This document shows, in pieces, positions 11,251-23,342 of a stretch of 64,000 nucleotides of DNA. Made by a program: the position numbers and the translations under genes. Under the pieces are notes generated by a model. It saw only the letters and a program-made list of their open reading frames with translations, was not told where the DNA came from and made no database searches. The stretch covers positions 12,113,001-12,177,000 of the forward strand of contig OU015657.1 of NCBI GenBank assembly GCA_907165275.2, written 5' to 3'. This DNA is from Zygaena filipendulae (Eukaryota > Arthropoda > Insecta > Lepidoptera > Zygaenidae). The first letter of the stretch is position 1, and every line of letters begins with the position of its first letter.

Positions 11251-11718
11251 TAATAAATAATAAACCAACTAGAAATAGGACAACCGTAAAACAAAAGAGA
11301 TAAATACCTATAAACGCAACTTGCAAAATGCGTTAAGTATTTCTCAATTGCATGACCTTCACCATAGTATGGCTTCTTTATGGTATTTCATATCACTTTG
11401 CCCGCACTCCGCAGTTTGTAAGTGTAAGAGGCTTTCTTACATTAGTTCAGCTAAAACTCGCACAGTTTCACCCTCAAGGGTTCACTACCCAAAAACCCTT
11501 GAAATAGATACTACTTTATTTGAAAAGACGAGTCCAAATAGATCATCATCAGCATCAACTTCAAAACTGATGATAATTTTACGGTGAAATTCCTCCCTTC
11601 TTTTTTCATCCCTCTCTGAATGTAATTTCTTAAAATCTTTACGTCGCAAAGAATACACTTCATTCATGAGTCAGTACTGCAACTACAATGTACAAAAATT
11701 CCTGAATATATTATGATG
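11251..11718. other. No gene recognised
   Basis: Overlapping short open frames on both strands (11321-11667) without domain signatures; not called. Confidence 0.4.
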
Positions 11719-11876
11719 CCAGCTGTTCTCCCACGGTATCATGTGCGTGAGTTTTTGAACTCCCTCGGGAACCCTTAAACTATTTTATAACACCGCGAGT
11801 GTAGCTTCTTATCCTTGAAAGAATTTTCAAAATCGATTTAGTAATTCCAAAATTACCCCTCACGTCCAAACAGAGT
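11719..11876 (-). mobile_element. Degraded Helitron
   Basis: CCAGCTGTTCTCCCACGG and CTCCCTCGGGAACCC match the 3' region with several substitutions. The 5' half resembles the CAAAACAG.. GTTAC end of other copies only loosely. Confidence 0.45.
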
Positions 11877-12674
11877 TACAACAATAAAAATTTTACCTGT
11901 TTATAATATCAATGTAAATAATGATTATTATTAAATAATTATTAAACCCAACTCTAATATATATAACGCAAAACGGTTCGATGAAATTTCCTTACATGAG
12001 TACCAGGAATAGCGCAGTAATAAGTCACAAGCAATCATTGGTGGAAATCTAAAAGATCTCGATTTGTCTTGACGACGGCGGTGTTTTCAAATAATATATT
12101 TTGCAAAAGAAAAGGGAGAATTAAGGGGAACGAATACGGCTATGTCCAACGGCCATTGTTGGTCCTTCGAGCCGGATATTGCTACCTATTCCTCGCCTTC
12201 GATTTGTATCGGAGAAACTCATAATGGCGAACGGATTAAAGTATTTGTTTGTTGGAAAAGAAACATTTGCAGTGGTATCTGCATTCGAGACGCTCCGATG
12301 TCGAGACGGGAAACGTAATGCGTTCAATATTACAACAAAAAGAGGAATACGTTTTACTTTATTGCTTGTTTGAAGCGTAATGTGTATCAATTCGATTCCA
12401 ATGTGTAATTTTGTATTATTTTAGAAAAAAAAAAACTTATTGTTGATTATGAAAGTTTGTATTATTAAAAAAAAAAAACGATTGCACAATATTTTATTTC
12501 AAGCAAATTCGTTTAGACGCTTATGATTGTGTAATTATGTAATTTGATAAACATTCAAATATCTTGACGAACTTTTCTATTTATAATAGGTAGTAGGATT
12601 AACATAATTACATTGGTATTAATAAATTAAAGGTCTGGCCGTGATTCTAAACTTCTCTGAAGTCCAGACAGGAT
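11877..12674. other. No gene; possible old retroelement leader
   Basis: 12121-12390 is GC-richer than its surroundings and open on both strands, with TTGGTCCTTCGAGCCGGAT. That phrase reminds me of insect LTR-retrotransposon leaders, but I cannot place it. 12428-12480 holds two A-runs. Confidence 0.25.
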
Positions 12675-12836
12675 TTTGTTTTGAGGCTAGTTATAGGTAA
12701 ATACTATCGCCATCTCCATTTCAGGTCGGCAACGCACCTGCATGCCTTCTGGTGTCGCAGATGTCCATGGGCGGCAGTAATCACTTACCGTCAGGTGTAC
12801 CACTTGCCCGTTTGCCCCCTATGACATTAAAAAAAA
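12675..12836 (+). mobile_element. LINE 3' end with A-tail
   Basis: Carries CAGGTCGGCAACGCACCTGC, GATGTCCATGGGCGGC, CTTACCGTCAGGTGTACC and GCCCGTTTGCCCCCTATGAC, then an A-run. The same block with its tail recurs at 39863-40108. This is the 5'-truncated 3' end of a non-LTR retrotransposon; the clade is not determined. Confidence 0.7.
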
Positions 12837-13390
12837 CCTATAGATTTTGATGCATTTCGGGTCCAAGTCTGTAGGTACTTTATACCTAAGAACCTTTATT
12901 ACGACAGGTGACATTTGTGGTTATTCAGATCTCAGATGTAATCTTCATTCCCATCCGTCCGCAATCCTCGAGAATAATATTAATAAACCACTTCACAACA
13001 CACAGATCTCCTTGATCCCACACTAAGCTATAAGCTTGTGTCGTGGAAACCAAGTAGTCACAGCAATGTAATAAAGGAGTATAAATCAATACTTCTTTCA
13101 CCTAATCTAAAGGCACAAAGCAAAAGTACGTCACGTCTCGATTTTCAAGATGGGTGGATACTACGTACACGCAGTGGTTATTGAAGTGTGACAAAATTAC
13201 TCGGCAAGCGTTCCAGCGTTCCAACTTCCTCGCAATCTGTTCAAGTAATTCCGGAACGGTATCGCGTTTCATTGTTTTATGGTAGTTTTGTTCCTTCGAA
13301 CGACTATTATGGGGAGTGTAGATAAGTTAGTTCGGCGATGTTCTCTTTATTGTTAATAGAAATTGGATTCTTTTCTTTTATAAAATTAAA
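12837..13390. other. No gene recognised
   Basis: No paired repeat ends and no supported coding sequence. Confidence 0.4.
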
Positions 13391-13710
13391 GGCTAGTTTC
13401 CTAAATATTTTTTTTAGTCCGTTTTGTAGATTATTAAAAAATATTGGACACGTATTTTTTTTTTTATGTAACCAAAAAATAACGGAGATATATCAAGTCG
13501 AAATTTCACATGACGTCACGCCTCGCTACAGTTTGTTCGCACGTTATAGCGAGCTGTGACATAACGAGTCCCCCACCCTAAAATTTAATGCGCTTTATCT
13601 ATGCATGTTTCCATTATTTTAAAAAAGCAAAAAATACGTGTCTTTTATTTTTTTATTATCTAACTGACGGACTAAATAGAATTTTGATTTTTTTACCCAG
13701 GAAACTAGCC
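13391..13710 (-). mobile_element. CRE-MITE, complete inverted copy
   Basis: Reverse orientation relative to the copy at 5532, with ends GGCTAGTTTCCT and AGGAAACTAGCC. TAAA lies on both sides (13387-13390 and 13711-13714), a candidate 4-bp target duplication. The central site TGACGTCA is intact at about 13511; its partner has mutated to TGACATAA. Confidence 0.85.
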
Positions 13711-15004
13711 TAAACAGGTTTTTCTTTTTTTTTTTCTGTAATATATTCTTGTAGGTCTGTAGATATTGAAAACAAAATTTGATGCAGATTCTGTGATTAT
13801 ATTTATATCTGATAAATTACCTATTGCAAATAAAATATGGTAGTAGGTATTCTTTTACTATAAATGTAGGTATTTAATTTTTTTTAAATAATATTGCATC
13901 TAAAGTTTATTTTCTATCTACCATAAAAAGGGAATTAAAATTTTATGTTTCGTAAACATGCTGGCGGCGTTTTTACACAGCCGAATAAGAAAATAAAAAA
14001 CAAACTGTATTCCATTTTTGAACTCGCTCCGCCAAATGAAATGGTTGCGGTTAGGTCATTGTGAGCACATCGGACGTCCAGTGCGGACGTGTCAGAAAGC
14101 ATTTATGTGGCGAATGTGCCCAGTGAAATAATAAAAATTGCCACAAATGTTCACCGAGATTGTTCTCTAGATTATAAAGCGTTTATTTCAACGGCTAAAC
14201 AAATTTGCGCGTTAGCCAAATAAACATTAGCTTCCTAGAATTTTATTGCTTTCACAACATCTGTACCTATATTTTTCACTAGTTTTCCATGTTAGACTCT
14301 TTTGGGCACTGAACCGTAATTGTGTTCAGTAATACTAAGTAAAAAAGAGTAACAAAGCTTTTAAGAAAATTAGGAAAACGATTGGAAAGAAATCGAATTA
14401 AATAATCGATCATTCATCTCTCCATCGATCATGCTGATGAAGCAACTCGACGTGATAGAATAGCCGCTTAGGTACTGAAAGCTGTATATGTATTAATTTG
14501 ACCAGGGTGACCATGTCATGCTTTACGGAATACGAAAGAAAAATCACAAATGTGTGGCAATAGGTGTCAATAGGTACCTACCTATACATAATACTTAAAC
14601 CTTAGTTTTTTGGAAAAAAGTATTAATTTTATTGTTTTTTTACTTTTTACAGTTTGATACAAATGTCATGTCTAAAAGTGGCATCGAAACTAAAACCTAG
14701 GCCATGTTAATGTTGTAGTTCTTTTGACAGAGAGATTAATTTGTATAATTTTAGATAATTTAAAATAAACAGATAAAATACAAGCTCATTGAACACCTGC
14801 TTTTTTACATTTACGCGTAATACAAGTGAAACAGTTGCATAAAAACAACCAGTAATTTTAAACAGCTCTTGACATTCCTCCATTAATTCGATCACGCTAT
14901 GTCGTAACTACTTCACGCATCAATGCGTTACATACAATGCTTCGAGGTCATTGCCAATGCAATGAAATAGTAGGCGTAACAATAAATACTGCATTCATAA
15001 TATA
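13711..15004. other. No gene recognised
   Basis: Mostly AT-rich; a GC-richer island near 14015-14120 has repeated GGACGT words but no coherent reading frame. Confidence 0.4.
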
Positions 15005-15178
15005 CTAGCTGCTCACCCGCGATGATTTCGAAGTTCTCGCAGAAATTCCGGACAAAAAGTACCCTACGTCCTTTTTTGAGTATGCAACATTTCATGGTGA
15101 TCGGGTGGCCATTAAGGCACGATAAGCGTAATAAACAAACAAACTCACTTTCACATTTACTATAGTATAATAGTGAGA
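15005..15178 (-). mobile_element. Helitron
   Basis: CTAGCTGCTCACCCGCGATG, then AAAAAGTACCCTACGTCC, a GATCGG motif and an AACAAACAAACTCACTTTC run toward a decayed 5' end. Confidence 0.7.
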
Positions 15179-15180
15179 AA

Positions 15181-16547
15181 GAATTATTTTGGCGAGACAA
15201 TGTTCACAATAGTAAAATATGACATAAGTGCACTAAGACGAGCAAAAAACTTGAGCAGAGACTGTAATAACCAATGCTGAAATGGTTCAAAACTAAGCTG
15301 ATACAACAAATAATCATACTAATTTTCCCCGTTTCACCACTAAGGGTGGTTACCCCACAAAGGTTGTCCCCTAAACTGCGCTAAATCGTCTGGCGGACGG
15401 ACGGACGAAGGTTAATATCCTGTTAGTGTTGGTGCTAACATTAATCTTAACGTCTGACGTGTGGTTACTGGTTAGTGATGATGCACAGACATACACAGAG
15501 ATATTACAATAGATATCTTTATTATTATTGAATTGGTTCTCAAATCATTGATTGCCACATATACCTACATAATATATATTTTTTTTGTTATGAAACGATC
15601 GTTAATGGTAAACCGACATAGAAGAGTAGTGTGTATTTGTTCTAGTATCTATTATAAAAATTTACAATGATATCGTAAGAAGATAAAGTTTGTAAGTTTG
15701 AATATAGGAGTCTTTGGAACTTCTGAAGAGATTTTAAAAAATCATTCACTGGTAGAAAGCCATAGTATCTCCGAGTGACAAAGGATTATTTTTACTCTAA
15801 AACGAAGATTTCTCGCTGAAATACTGAAGTTCACAGTACTGAAATTCAAAATAGAGAATACTAAATTATTTGACAGTCTAGAAGCATCTATTAAATTATT
15901 GTTTATGATAGATGTAGCCGAGGGGAGCTTTGAGGACGGATTTAAAAGGCTATTTAAAAATACTAGTTTAAAAATATTATCAAATTTTAACGAGAAAATA
16001 CTATCAAATTGACAAGGGAGCTGACAGAGAGAAGGTAATCACTACGTTTGGAGCTGATACAGAAAAATGTCTTAAAAAATATGACATTCTCTTAATAAAA
16101 ATAAAATCATTTTAAAAATCTATGAAGCCAGTATGATTGGCAACAATAGGAGTAAACATATTTTATGCAAGAGCCATAATATAAAGTTCTTTTACCATTA
16201 AAAGAACATTATCGTAACGGAAAAATTAAAAATATGTAATAACTACGTTTTATTGAGCGAGGCGGGGTAACATTAAAAATCACTTACTAAAAACACCACC
16301 GTCACAAAAATATGGAGGTAATGAAGAAAGAAAAAAAATGGCGGAACGGAAAAGTTTTTGGTCGCTTAATAAGTATGCGGGATCACGTAGCACCACTCAG
16401 GGCTGGAACGCAGTCACAACTCGCCGCTTTATGGGAGAAACGTACGGGTATGGTATGGTGGTGAAATTGTGCTCTTTATATTAGTTCAAAATAAAAGAGG
16501 GCGTAAATTGATTTATAGCAACATTCCTCGGTCGGAAATCCCTACTA
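15181..16547. other. No gene recognised
   Basis: AT-rich, with no repeat termini found by eye. Confidence 0.4.
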
Positions 16548-16830
16548 TCTCTACTAATATTATAAATGCGAAAGTAACTGTCTGTCTGTCTGTCTGTTAC
16601 GCTTTCACGGCTTGATGGCTCAACCGATCATCCCGAAATTTTGCATACACGTTGTCAGGGGTACAGAAAAAGACATAGGGTACTTTTTATACCGGAATTC
16701 CCGCGGGAACTCCAAAATTAATGCGGGTGAACTCTCATGAAATTTTGCATTTACGTTGTCAGGGGTACAGAGAAGTTACCCTAGCGGGATCTCTGAAATT
16801 GCCGTGGGTGAAACCGCGGGGAACAGCTAG
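16548..16830 (+). mobile_element. Helitron with duplicated 3' half
   Basis: 5' TCTCTACTAATATTATAAAT follows an A, then a (CTGT)n run. The block CATGAAATTTTGCAT / GTTGTCAGGGGTACAGA occurs twice about 125 bp apart, each followed by a GCGGGTGAA word. The terminus is CCGCGGGGAACAGCTAG then T. Copies at 54780 and 56249 show the same duplication. Confidence 0.85.
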
Positions 16831-17293
16831 TCATTAATAAAACGAGTAATGTACGAGGTTTAAGATTGACCTAAGTGCACATTTCCCACAACGTTCCGTA
16901 TTTTTCGATTCTCATCGCAAAACCTATTAAAAAAAATTTTGGAGCGAAATTCCATAACGCGGCTTGCGGTAGGATTTAATTCGGAAAAGCTTCATACGAA
17001 TCGAGACGTTCGGTTCCGTTCGGCGTAGTTCGGTTATTATCGCCAAGCGCCATACTGATGTCCCAAAAACCAACCCAGAGATAAAGGTTGCTATTCCAGA
17101 AAATGTAGAAAAGGTTTTGGAAGTAAAACAAATACAAATGGTGAACGCCATTTCACGCCTAAGCGATATTTCTACCCAAATAAATGCAAAAGAATATGTG
17201 TAATACAAATTAGAAAAGAAATGTAAGTTACTAAAATTTTGTGTTTTGTTACAAGTATTTACTGTTAATTTGAATTGAACTATTTAGTTGGTA
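16831..17293. other. No gene recognised
   Basis: A 93-codon minus-strand frame (16927-17208) has no recognisable domain, and I do not call it a gene. Confidence 0.35.
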
Positions 17294-17495
17294 CTAGCTG
17301 TTTGCCGCGGTTTTACGCACATTAATTTGGGAGTTCCCGCCAGGAATTCCGGGATAAAAGTACCGTATGTTTTTTTCTGTATCCCTGACAACGTGTATGC
17401 GAAATTTAGCGATGATCGGTTAAGAAGTTAAGGCGTGAAAGCGGAATAAACAAACCAACCAACTTACAACTGCATTTATAATATAAAAGTAAGGA
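17294..17495 (-). mobile_element. Helitron, TCCTTACT subfamily
   Basis: Begins CTAGCTGTTTGCCGCGGTTT (3' end reversed) and ends AATATAAAAGTAAGGA, the reverse of a TCCTTACTTTTATATT start. Full-length except for scattered substitutions. Confidence 0.8.
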
Positions 17496-18881
17496 TTTAC
17501 CTAGATGCATAACAGGGAGAACTTCGTTCCTGACGGGGGTTCCCTTACGTTTATTGTAGACGTAATTCAATAAACCGACGGATCATATCTGACTTATCTG
17601 AGGGTCACTCGACGCCACATTCTTTTTTATCGCAACCGATGTGCCGACAAATCATACTACAGGTCATTCACCCATTGTAAACACGCGTTTTTGTTATGGT
17701 ACGAATTCTCAGACCAAGGTTGAAGCTAGTGTTGTGGCAGATAACATTCTTCTTTGTAAATCTCGAACAATACAATTAAATATGTAGGTATTTATTAAGT
17801 AGGAAAGCGCAATATTAATACACAAAATTATTGTAGTTTCCATTGAGAACTGAAGCCTCTTGATTACCTAAAGATAAATGAGACTGAAACATCTATTTTT
17901 ATTATTATATATATCATTGGCTAGCAAGACAATTTTAAGACAAAAAGGGTTTAAAGTATAGGAATGATAACCACTTTATGTCCTAATCTGGAACCTAAAG
18001 TAACTGTGAAAATGTTTTAGAAAGAATGGTCGATGGTAGGTAGTGTAGTACATATCTCCATTTAAACCAAATAATAATAAATTAATTTAAACTCTCAATG
18101 TATTGTTTAAAACAAACAATATTAATAATGTTAGTATAGGTACTGACACTTAGATAACCAGAGAGAAATCAATACAACACAGCGTCTTTTTTGTGACTAA
18201 TCAAAAGATCTGCAGACACGACATAAAAGATTCAATCCTCTTACATTCATAATCGAATAACAATCATCAACGACACGGAGCATGAAAGCCTTCATAAAAT
18301 GTACCAGATAAATGTCGAAATAGGGAAAAATGTTTTACGGCTATGGATTAGTCCATTTCTTCTTTTGTCGTAAACCGTCGCTCGCTTCTTTCTCTTTCCA
18401 ACAATCACTCTATATGACTCTAATGCTTCGGCTGCTATCTCTTTCTTGCAAAGAATGTAAAAAAGAGATACAAAGCCGAATATCCGCGCTATCGTAACGA
18501 CTGTTGCTCGGGATGATAAAATATACATGATTGATAAATCAGTTCAGAGGACATTTCTATATAGTGCAGAGACCAACCGTCATAAACCGTCTAAATATTG
18601 AAACAAAGAATGAAGAAAGTACATTTTGATTTAAAACAACATATGACAACAGCGCCATCTATCAATAGCGCTGTCAAACTGGGTACCTAAATATTATCTT
18701 GAGATGCAGTCACCGGATGTTGTAACTTCATGCGCGTTACCATTCCATAAGCCGCTAACATTTTCAACAAGCGAACAAAAGGTATTAAACTTAACATAAT
18801 ATGTGGATTATTTAAAAATAATGTCTCCGGACTAATCTGTGCTTACATCCGGTGTAATACGTCTTCCGGGCTTGCGACAAT
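17496..18881. other. No gene; small inverted repeat at 18645-18676
   Basis: TGACAACAGCGC and GCGCTGTCA are inverted around ATCTATCAATA. GCGCCATCTATC is a phrase I associate with lepidopteran repeats. A short minus-strand frame at 18292-18528 is not supported. Confidence 0.35.
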
Positions 18882-18984
18882 ATGGCGGGAGCTTTCCGCC
18901 ATTTTCATCCGCTCCTAAGCTTCGTCTCATTAATTATTTGCACCCATTACTTACCACCTGGGTTTAACTTAAGCTGCCGTTTTG
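18882..18984 (+). CDS. Candidate first coding exon with signal peptide (partial gene)
   Basis: I do not recognise the gene. ATG at 18882 has a favourable insect context (GACAATATGG). The next 34 codons read MAGAFRHFHPLLSFVSLIIC, then THYLPPGFNLSCRF: a short basic start, a hydrophobic core at about residues 10-20, then polar residues, as in a secretory signal peptide. The frame runs without a stop into TTTTG followed by GTGAGTAC, a consensus splice donor (GT at 18985), leaving one base for the next codon. The stretch is GC-richer than its surroundings and shows no repeat homology in the window. Against it: it is short, the opposite strand also carries a donor-like GGTAAGTAA near 18950, and no certain second exon is present. 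If real, it encodes the start of a secreted or membrane protein of a gene with a very long first intron. Confidence 0.35.
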
Positions 18985-19915
18985 GTGAGTACATAATATT
19001 ATATGTTCAATTCGGGCATATTAAATCGAGTGCTCATACTATGCAAAATGTGCATAGTACCTAGGTAACACATTTTAGCTTTTTGTTAAATTCATGAAGA
19101 AATTTCATACATTTTTGGTGCAGTTAAGAAAAACCAAGTTAAAAACATTAAGTTGGAGCAACAGCAGTGGATTAACAAAAAATTCTTTAAAAATATTATG
19201 TCAAATTCAGTTCGACGAAACCATAGGCAACAGCTGGCAATAACATTAATAAAGGAAAATATATTTATTTTATTTCAAAGCTCTACTTACTAAATGTTGG
19301 TAGCTTTAAAAAGAAGAACAAATCTGCACAACCTTGTTTACCTAATTTATGAAATTTTTTAAAAAGATTTTGACCTTACACTTCTGAATTCTTGCCCCTG
19401 AGGTAAAACAAGCGTGAGAAACATTTATTTCCTCAGGGTACACAAAATGGCAGATGACCGGTGACCGCAGCAGCAACGCGTCTGCTCATCACAGCTTCCA
19501 TCCGCTCACCCCTATATTACTTATATACTTATAACCAAAAATTATACTTCACTTGTGCTTTACTTATAATAATTTAATTACTTTTACAAAAAATGCAAGT
19601 AAGTAATTCACAAAATTCATAACAACTTTAAAACAGTTTGGCGTGATACTGTCAAAAACATAATAACTCGATTTCTATTCAAGACCAGAGCTACTTTCAA
19701 TTGTGCGAACTTTAAATGACTTCTCAAAACTTACCGAATTGAAATAGATTTTAAGTGAACCGAAAGTTTCACCATTTTACACTTCAACCGACGAAGTCTC
19801 GAAAGGAATACATAATAATATCGTGTTTCACACAATCCGAAATGTACAGCATATTTCATAAAAGTTGTCGTCGAATTGTACGTACTTGTACATAATATGA
19901 GGGAAAAATTTAAGT
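18985..19915. other. No gene; putative intron start
   Basis: A small inverted repeat CCCTGAGG/CCTCAGGG spans about 19398-19438. Otherwise AT-rich and featureless. Confidence 0.35.
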
Positions 19916-19984
19916 GAAAACTTGTTGAGAGACAGTCGGTTGTTTATTATGAACGTGTGTGCGCTTCGGATAGTTTACGAGTGC

Positions 19985-20215
19985 ATATCCTTCTTCTTCT
20001 TCTTTTTTATTAAATGGCAACTTTTAAATAATTGTGCGTGCATATTCTTTATTCTCGTCCTCGTGGCAGTCGAAATCAGACGTCGAAAAGTTCTTCTTCT
20101 TCTTTAATAATGGCGTCTATAATTATAATTTGCCAATGACAATGTTTCTTAATAATAAAAATCTCTTCATCTACTTCTTCAATGATGGCGAAACGCCAAT
20201 GACAATGTTAGATTG
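19985..20215 (+). repeat. Irregular repeat of TTC runs and GCCAATGACAATGTT
   Basis: Three units combine a (TTC)n tract with AATGATGGC-like words (about 19992, 20092 and 20175). GCCAATGACAATGTT occurs twice, near 20132 and 20193. It looks like a tandemly expanded low-copy sequence; the class is unknown. Confidence 0.4.
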
Positions 20216-20439
20216 TTCCCCATTCATTGGCTTGAAAGCCAGTTACCTGCTCAGGGTCCAAAATAGATGCTGAAAAGTGACTGATATAACGAAGACAACG
20301 TGACACGCGTGTTTTCGGTACGGCTTTCACTCGTCAACAACCCGTCGAAAAGTTAAAGCCAAAGACATTGTAAGAAAATAGACGAACAATACCAACTTTT
20401 ACTATGCACTCCATGTCAACCAATTTTTGCGGGGGAATG

Positions 20440-20540
20440 ATCAAAATAAAAACCAATCACATCGTTGCGACCCAATCAAATACCATTCACCACAAAGTAG
20501 GTAAATTTCAAATAGCCAATCACATTGCTTTCCGTCAAGT
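20440..20540 (+). promoter_or_regulatory. Cluster of three CCAATCA boxes
   Basis: CCAATCACATCG, CCAATCAAATAC and CCAATCACATTG lie about 19 and 44 nt apart (near 20453, 20472 and 20516). Spaced CCAAT boxes are typical of NF-Y bound promoters, but no transcript start or gene is evident, so regulatory function is inference. Confidence 0.25.
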
Positions 20541-20779
20541 GGTATCTATAGACAATAGTCTCTGCTAGTCAACGGCATTTTGTTAGCATGAGATCATTTG
20601 ACCGCTGCGCGGTTCAAGGGGAAAACTTAGGGGTCAAACGTATTATCTGTCTACCTATTCTCTTTCAATACCATTGGTTAAAACCATCAAATTTCTTCCA
20701 AGAAAACAATTACAATTTTTGCCTTTCTTCACCCCGTTAGGGGTAGAATTTCGGAAAATCTTTTCTTATCGGATGTCTA

Positions 20780-20895
20780 CGTCATACAAAGAACACACCC
20801 TCCAAGTTTCAGGTCTCTACGATCAGCGGTCTAGGCTGTGGGTTCCGTCAGTCAGTCATTCAGGACAAAGCATTTTATATGTACAGAAGATGTCT
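20780..20895 (+). repeat. Interspersed repeat (ACGATCAGCGGTCTAGG)
   Basis: Matches 4145-4235 in TTTCAGGTCT, ACGATCAGC and ACAAAGCATTTTATATG. A preceding CCCGTTAGGGG hairpin-like word (about 20732) may belong to it. Possibly the 5' half of a Helitron variant. Confidence 0.45.
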
Positions 20896-21092
20896 AGATA
20901 GGCAGTCGAGCGTGCGAGAACACGGTGAAAATATCGACAAACTGTTAGACGATTCATAACGCTCACACAGACATTAGATAGTCGAATAACGTACTGCAGC
21001 TATACGTTGTCTAGTCTATAAAAAATATATAATAATAGATGCACAGCTGGTCCACATGATTTTACCCGTGTAATACGTGTTTTTATTTGAAA

Positions 21093-21187
21093 AAAAAGTG
21101 CCCAAAAACAGATTTCCACGATTCTATCAAACTTCAAAACTGACGGTAAAAAGTGTCCAAAAACAGATTTCCACGACTCTACCAAAT
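21093..21187 (+). repeat. Tandem duplication, about 54-bp period
   Basis: AAAGTG(C/T)CCAAAAACAG followed by ATTTCCACGA(T/C)TCTA occurs at about 21095 and 21149, with nearly identical units. Confidence 0.6.
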
Positions 21188-21624
21188 CACAAATTGATTG
21201 TTATTATTATGAATATTCTTAATTGAAAGTGAAAACCGATTAATTGAAAACAAATAGCAAACAAAATATAACAATTTGTAATTTTAACTGATGATTTCTA
21301 AAATTGTAAACACACAACTTACCTATAGTACATTAACATAGAGATAAAATCGAATATAATCGAGTGGCACTGCAATCAACAACTAAGTACGAAGTAGTAT
21401 TTTACACAGTCAAGCCGCCAAGTGATGGTGTGGGCTGTGGGCAAATACCAATCTAATCCAATAAGATTTAGTACCTAAACAAAGCATAAGATGAAAAAAG
21501 GGTTAATAATTCATTTATACATATAAATAAAATTTAAGTATCTGTTTTTAATTCTAAATTGACCTTTCACTAAATGTATGAAAGTATATACGGTATTTAC
21601 ATAAAAAACAAACAATTATTTAAA
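21188..21624. other. No gene; minus-strand splice-like pair near 21319-21372
   Basis: On the minus strand TTGATTGCAG precedes a 47-nt open stretch that ends TATAG followed by GTAAGTTGT. The sites are good, but the exon would be very short and AT-rich; I treat it as probably chance. Confidence 0.2.
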
Positions 21625-21806
21625 TTTTTCTCTGTCTGTCTGTTTGTTCCGGCTAATCTCTGAAACGGCTGGACCAATTTTTACGGAACTTTCACTGGCA
21701 GATAGCTGATGTTATAACGAGTAACTTAGGCTACTTTTACTATAGAAAAAATATTTCCTGCGGGGATTCCGAAACTCACGCTGGTGAAACCGCGGGGCAC
21801 AGCTAG
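21625..21806 (+). mobile_element. Helitron, CTGTCTGTTTGTTCC subfamily
   Basis: Contains GAAACGGCTGGACC, TCCTGCGGGGATTCC and the end GTGAAACCGCGGGGCACAGCTAG then T. The 5' boundary may lie near 21515, where CATATAAATAAAATT resembles 45455. A (TACA)n run follows directly. Confidence 0.75.
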
Positions 21807-22847
21807 TACATACATACATACATAATTTAGTTAAACTTTCTTTTAAATTAGGATCATGTGTAATGGAAGGTATTCATAAGAACAAAACAAACAAGCAAAA
21901 ACACGACTATCTCTGCAGTGTCCATTAGGGAGTTGCACTTGGTTATCTTCCGGCTCCAAAACACTCGTCATTATGAGTAACGGCAAAACTAATGGCAGCA
22001 AAACAACTTAGCCCACAATAGATTATCTCAAAATTTGCCACCAGGGAGCTTCAGTCCCTTCATCCCGGCTCCATTATCAGATCAGCTCGATGGTACCATA
22101 ATATTGTATTGTCACTGAATTTACATAAATGTCATATTTCATCTCAATCAAATACGAGCAAGTGATCGAAAAATGGTTCGGTAATTTTGAAACGGAGAAC
22201 TTTAAACTTACGACAATTAGTACCACACAGCTGGCATCTTTTTTTTTTTAATTTGAATTTATTTAAGTATCTGGCGCTGTCGAACTGTTAAGTTTAAAGT
22301 AGTATCTCCTAAACTACTGAAAGTCAAGGATACCTAAATGGAACGTGTTTTAGCAGTCTGAATGCTACCTTTGGAACGGCATTTTGACTAATGTCTACTG
22401 AAATAAAGGCAAAGGTTTACTTATAAGGTTTGACTAATTAAATTTCAGGCTGTCTGTACCACCCACCGCCCTCATTTCTTCACCTCGCTCGGCGGAATAA
22501 TTCCAATGAAATAAAAACATTTTCATTGCTTGAAAGCGAAGCGCACACAGAGAAGAGGATTCCTTCATAATTCAATAAGCATTCCTTCGTAATCCTGTGA
22601 ATTACCTTTCGTAATAATGTTGCCAGCTGTCTTCATAAATGGTGCCGCAGTTGTTTTCAAGAACTCTTTGATTGAAGCTTTAGGCGGGTTAAAATCCCGG
22701 GGTAAAAATAAAATTCGTTTATCGTGATTAATATTGTGTGACGGTGGATTTTGTACAATAGTGGTCCATCAGTGATGAACAGTGCGTGGAAACAGTGAAA
22801 TAAGATGACATGGGGTATTCATCGGGAAGTTGTCGTTTTACCATAGG
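21807..22847. other. No gene recognised
   Basis: Holds a (TACA)n microsatellite at 21808-21826 and a T-run near 22238. No repeat termini up to the pogo element. Confidence 0.4.
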
Positions 22848-22919
22848 TAGGGGAGACCGGGGATGGTTGACTATAGAGGTAGGTTGACTAATTGTCAAAA
22901 ACTCGTCCGAGGCAATAGC

Positions 22920-23038
22920 CTTGAGCTAACCAGTAAGACCCGAGAGTCCGTCACCTCCTCCCGCTCAGTCACCGGGAACGCGGCGTCGCGCACGCACGTC
23001 GTTTGAGAGAAGGAACGTAATATTTAAAAACAACACAC
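22920..23038 (+). promoter_or_regulatory. Probable promoter and 5' UTR exon of the pogo-like gene
   Basis: A GC-rich patch with GCTCAGTCACC (arthropod initiator-like TCAGT, about 22965) is followed by an exon ending ACAACACAC before GTAAGTAATT at 23039. Its position just inside the left terminus and upstream of the coding start fits a transposon promoter. Confidence 0.45.
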
Positions 23039-23249
23039 GTAAGTAATTATTTTTGATGTAATATTATTTGTAATAATGCCTATTTATTCATGTTTATTGA
23101 CTATCGAAGCATTTACAAACGAATGTTTGATTCATGTTCTTTCTTTTATGTATTATTCTATTCGATTTCGTCGCAATTTTGAGGTTATGGCATGTGCTTA
23201 AAAATTAAAAAGTGGTTCGGGGCTAGTAGACTAATGTATAACGGGGTTA

Positions 23250-23267
23250 GTTGACCACGTGGTCAAC
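23250..23267. promoter_or_regulatory. 18-bp perfect palindrome of the terminal motif
   Basis: GTTGACCACGTGGTCAAC is two inverted GTTGAC words (the inner end of the terminal repeat) around CACGTG. It lies inside the 5' intron of the pogo-like gene. It may be an internal transposase-binding site or an E-box; both are inference. Confidence 0.5.
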
Positions 23268-23342
23268 CAGCCCCATTGTTCCACATATAAAATGAAGTTG
23301 GTATTTTTGAAATTTTATCCAAAAAATTATTGTTTCAGGACC

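Noticed and set aside
21319..21372. 47-nt minus-strand microexon with good splice sites
   Set aside because: Too short and AT-rich, without neighbouring exons; splice-like motifs of this quality are expected by chance in 64 kb.
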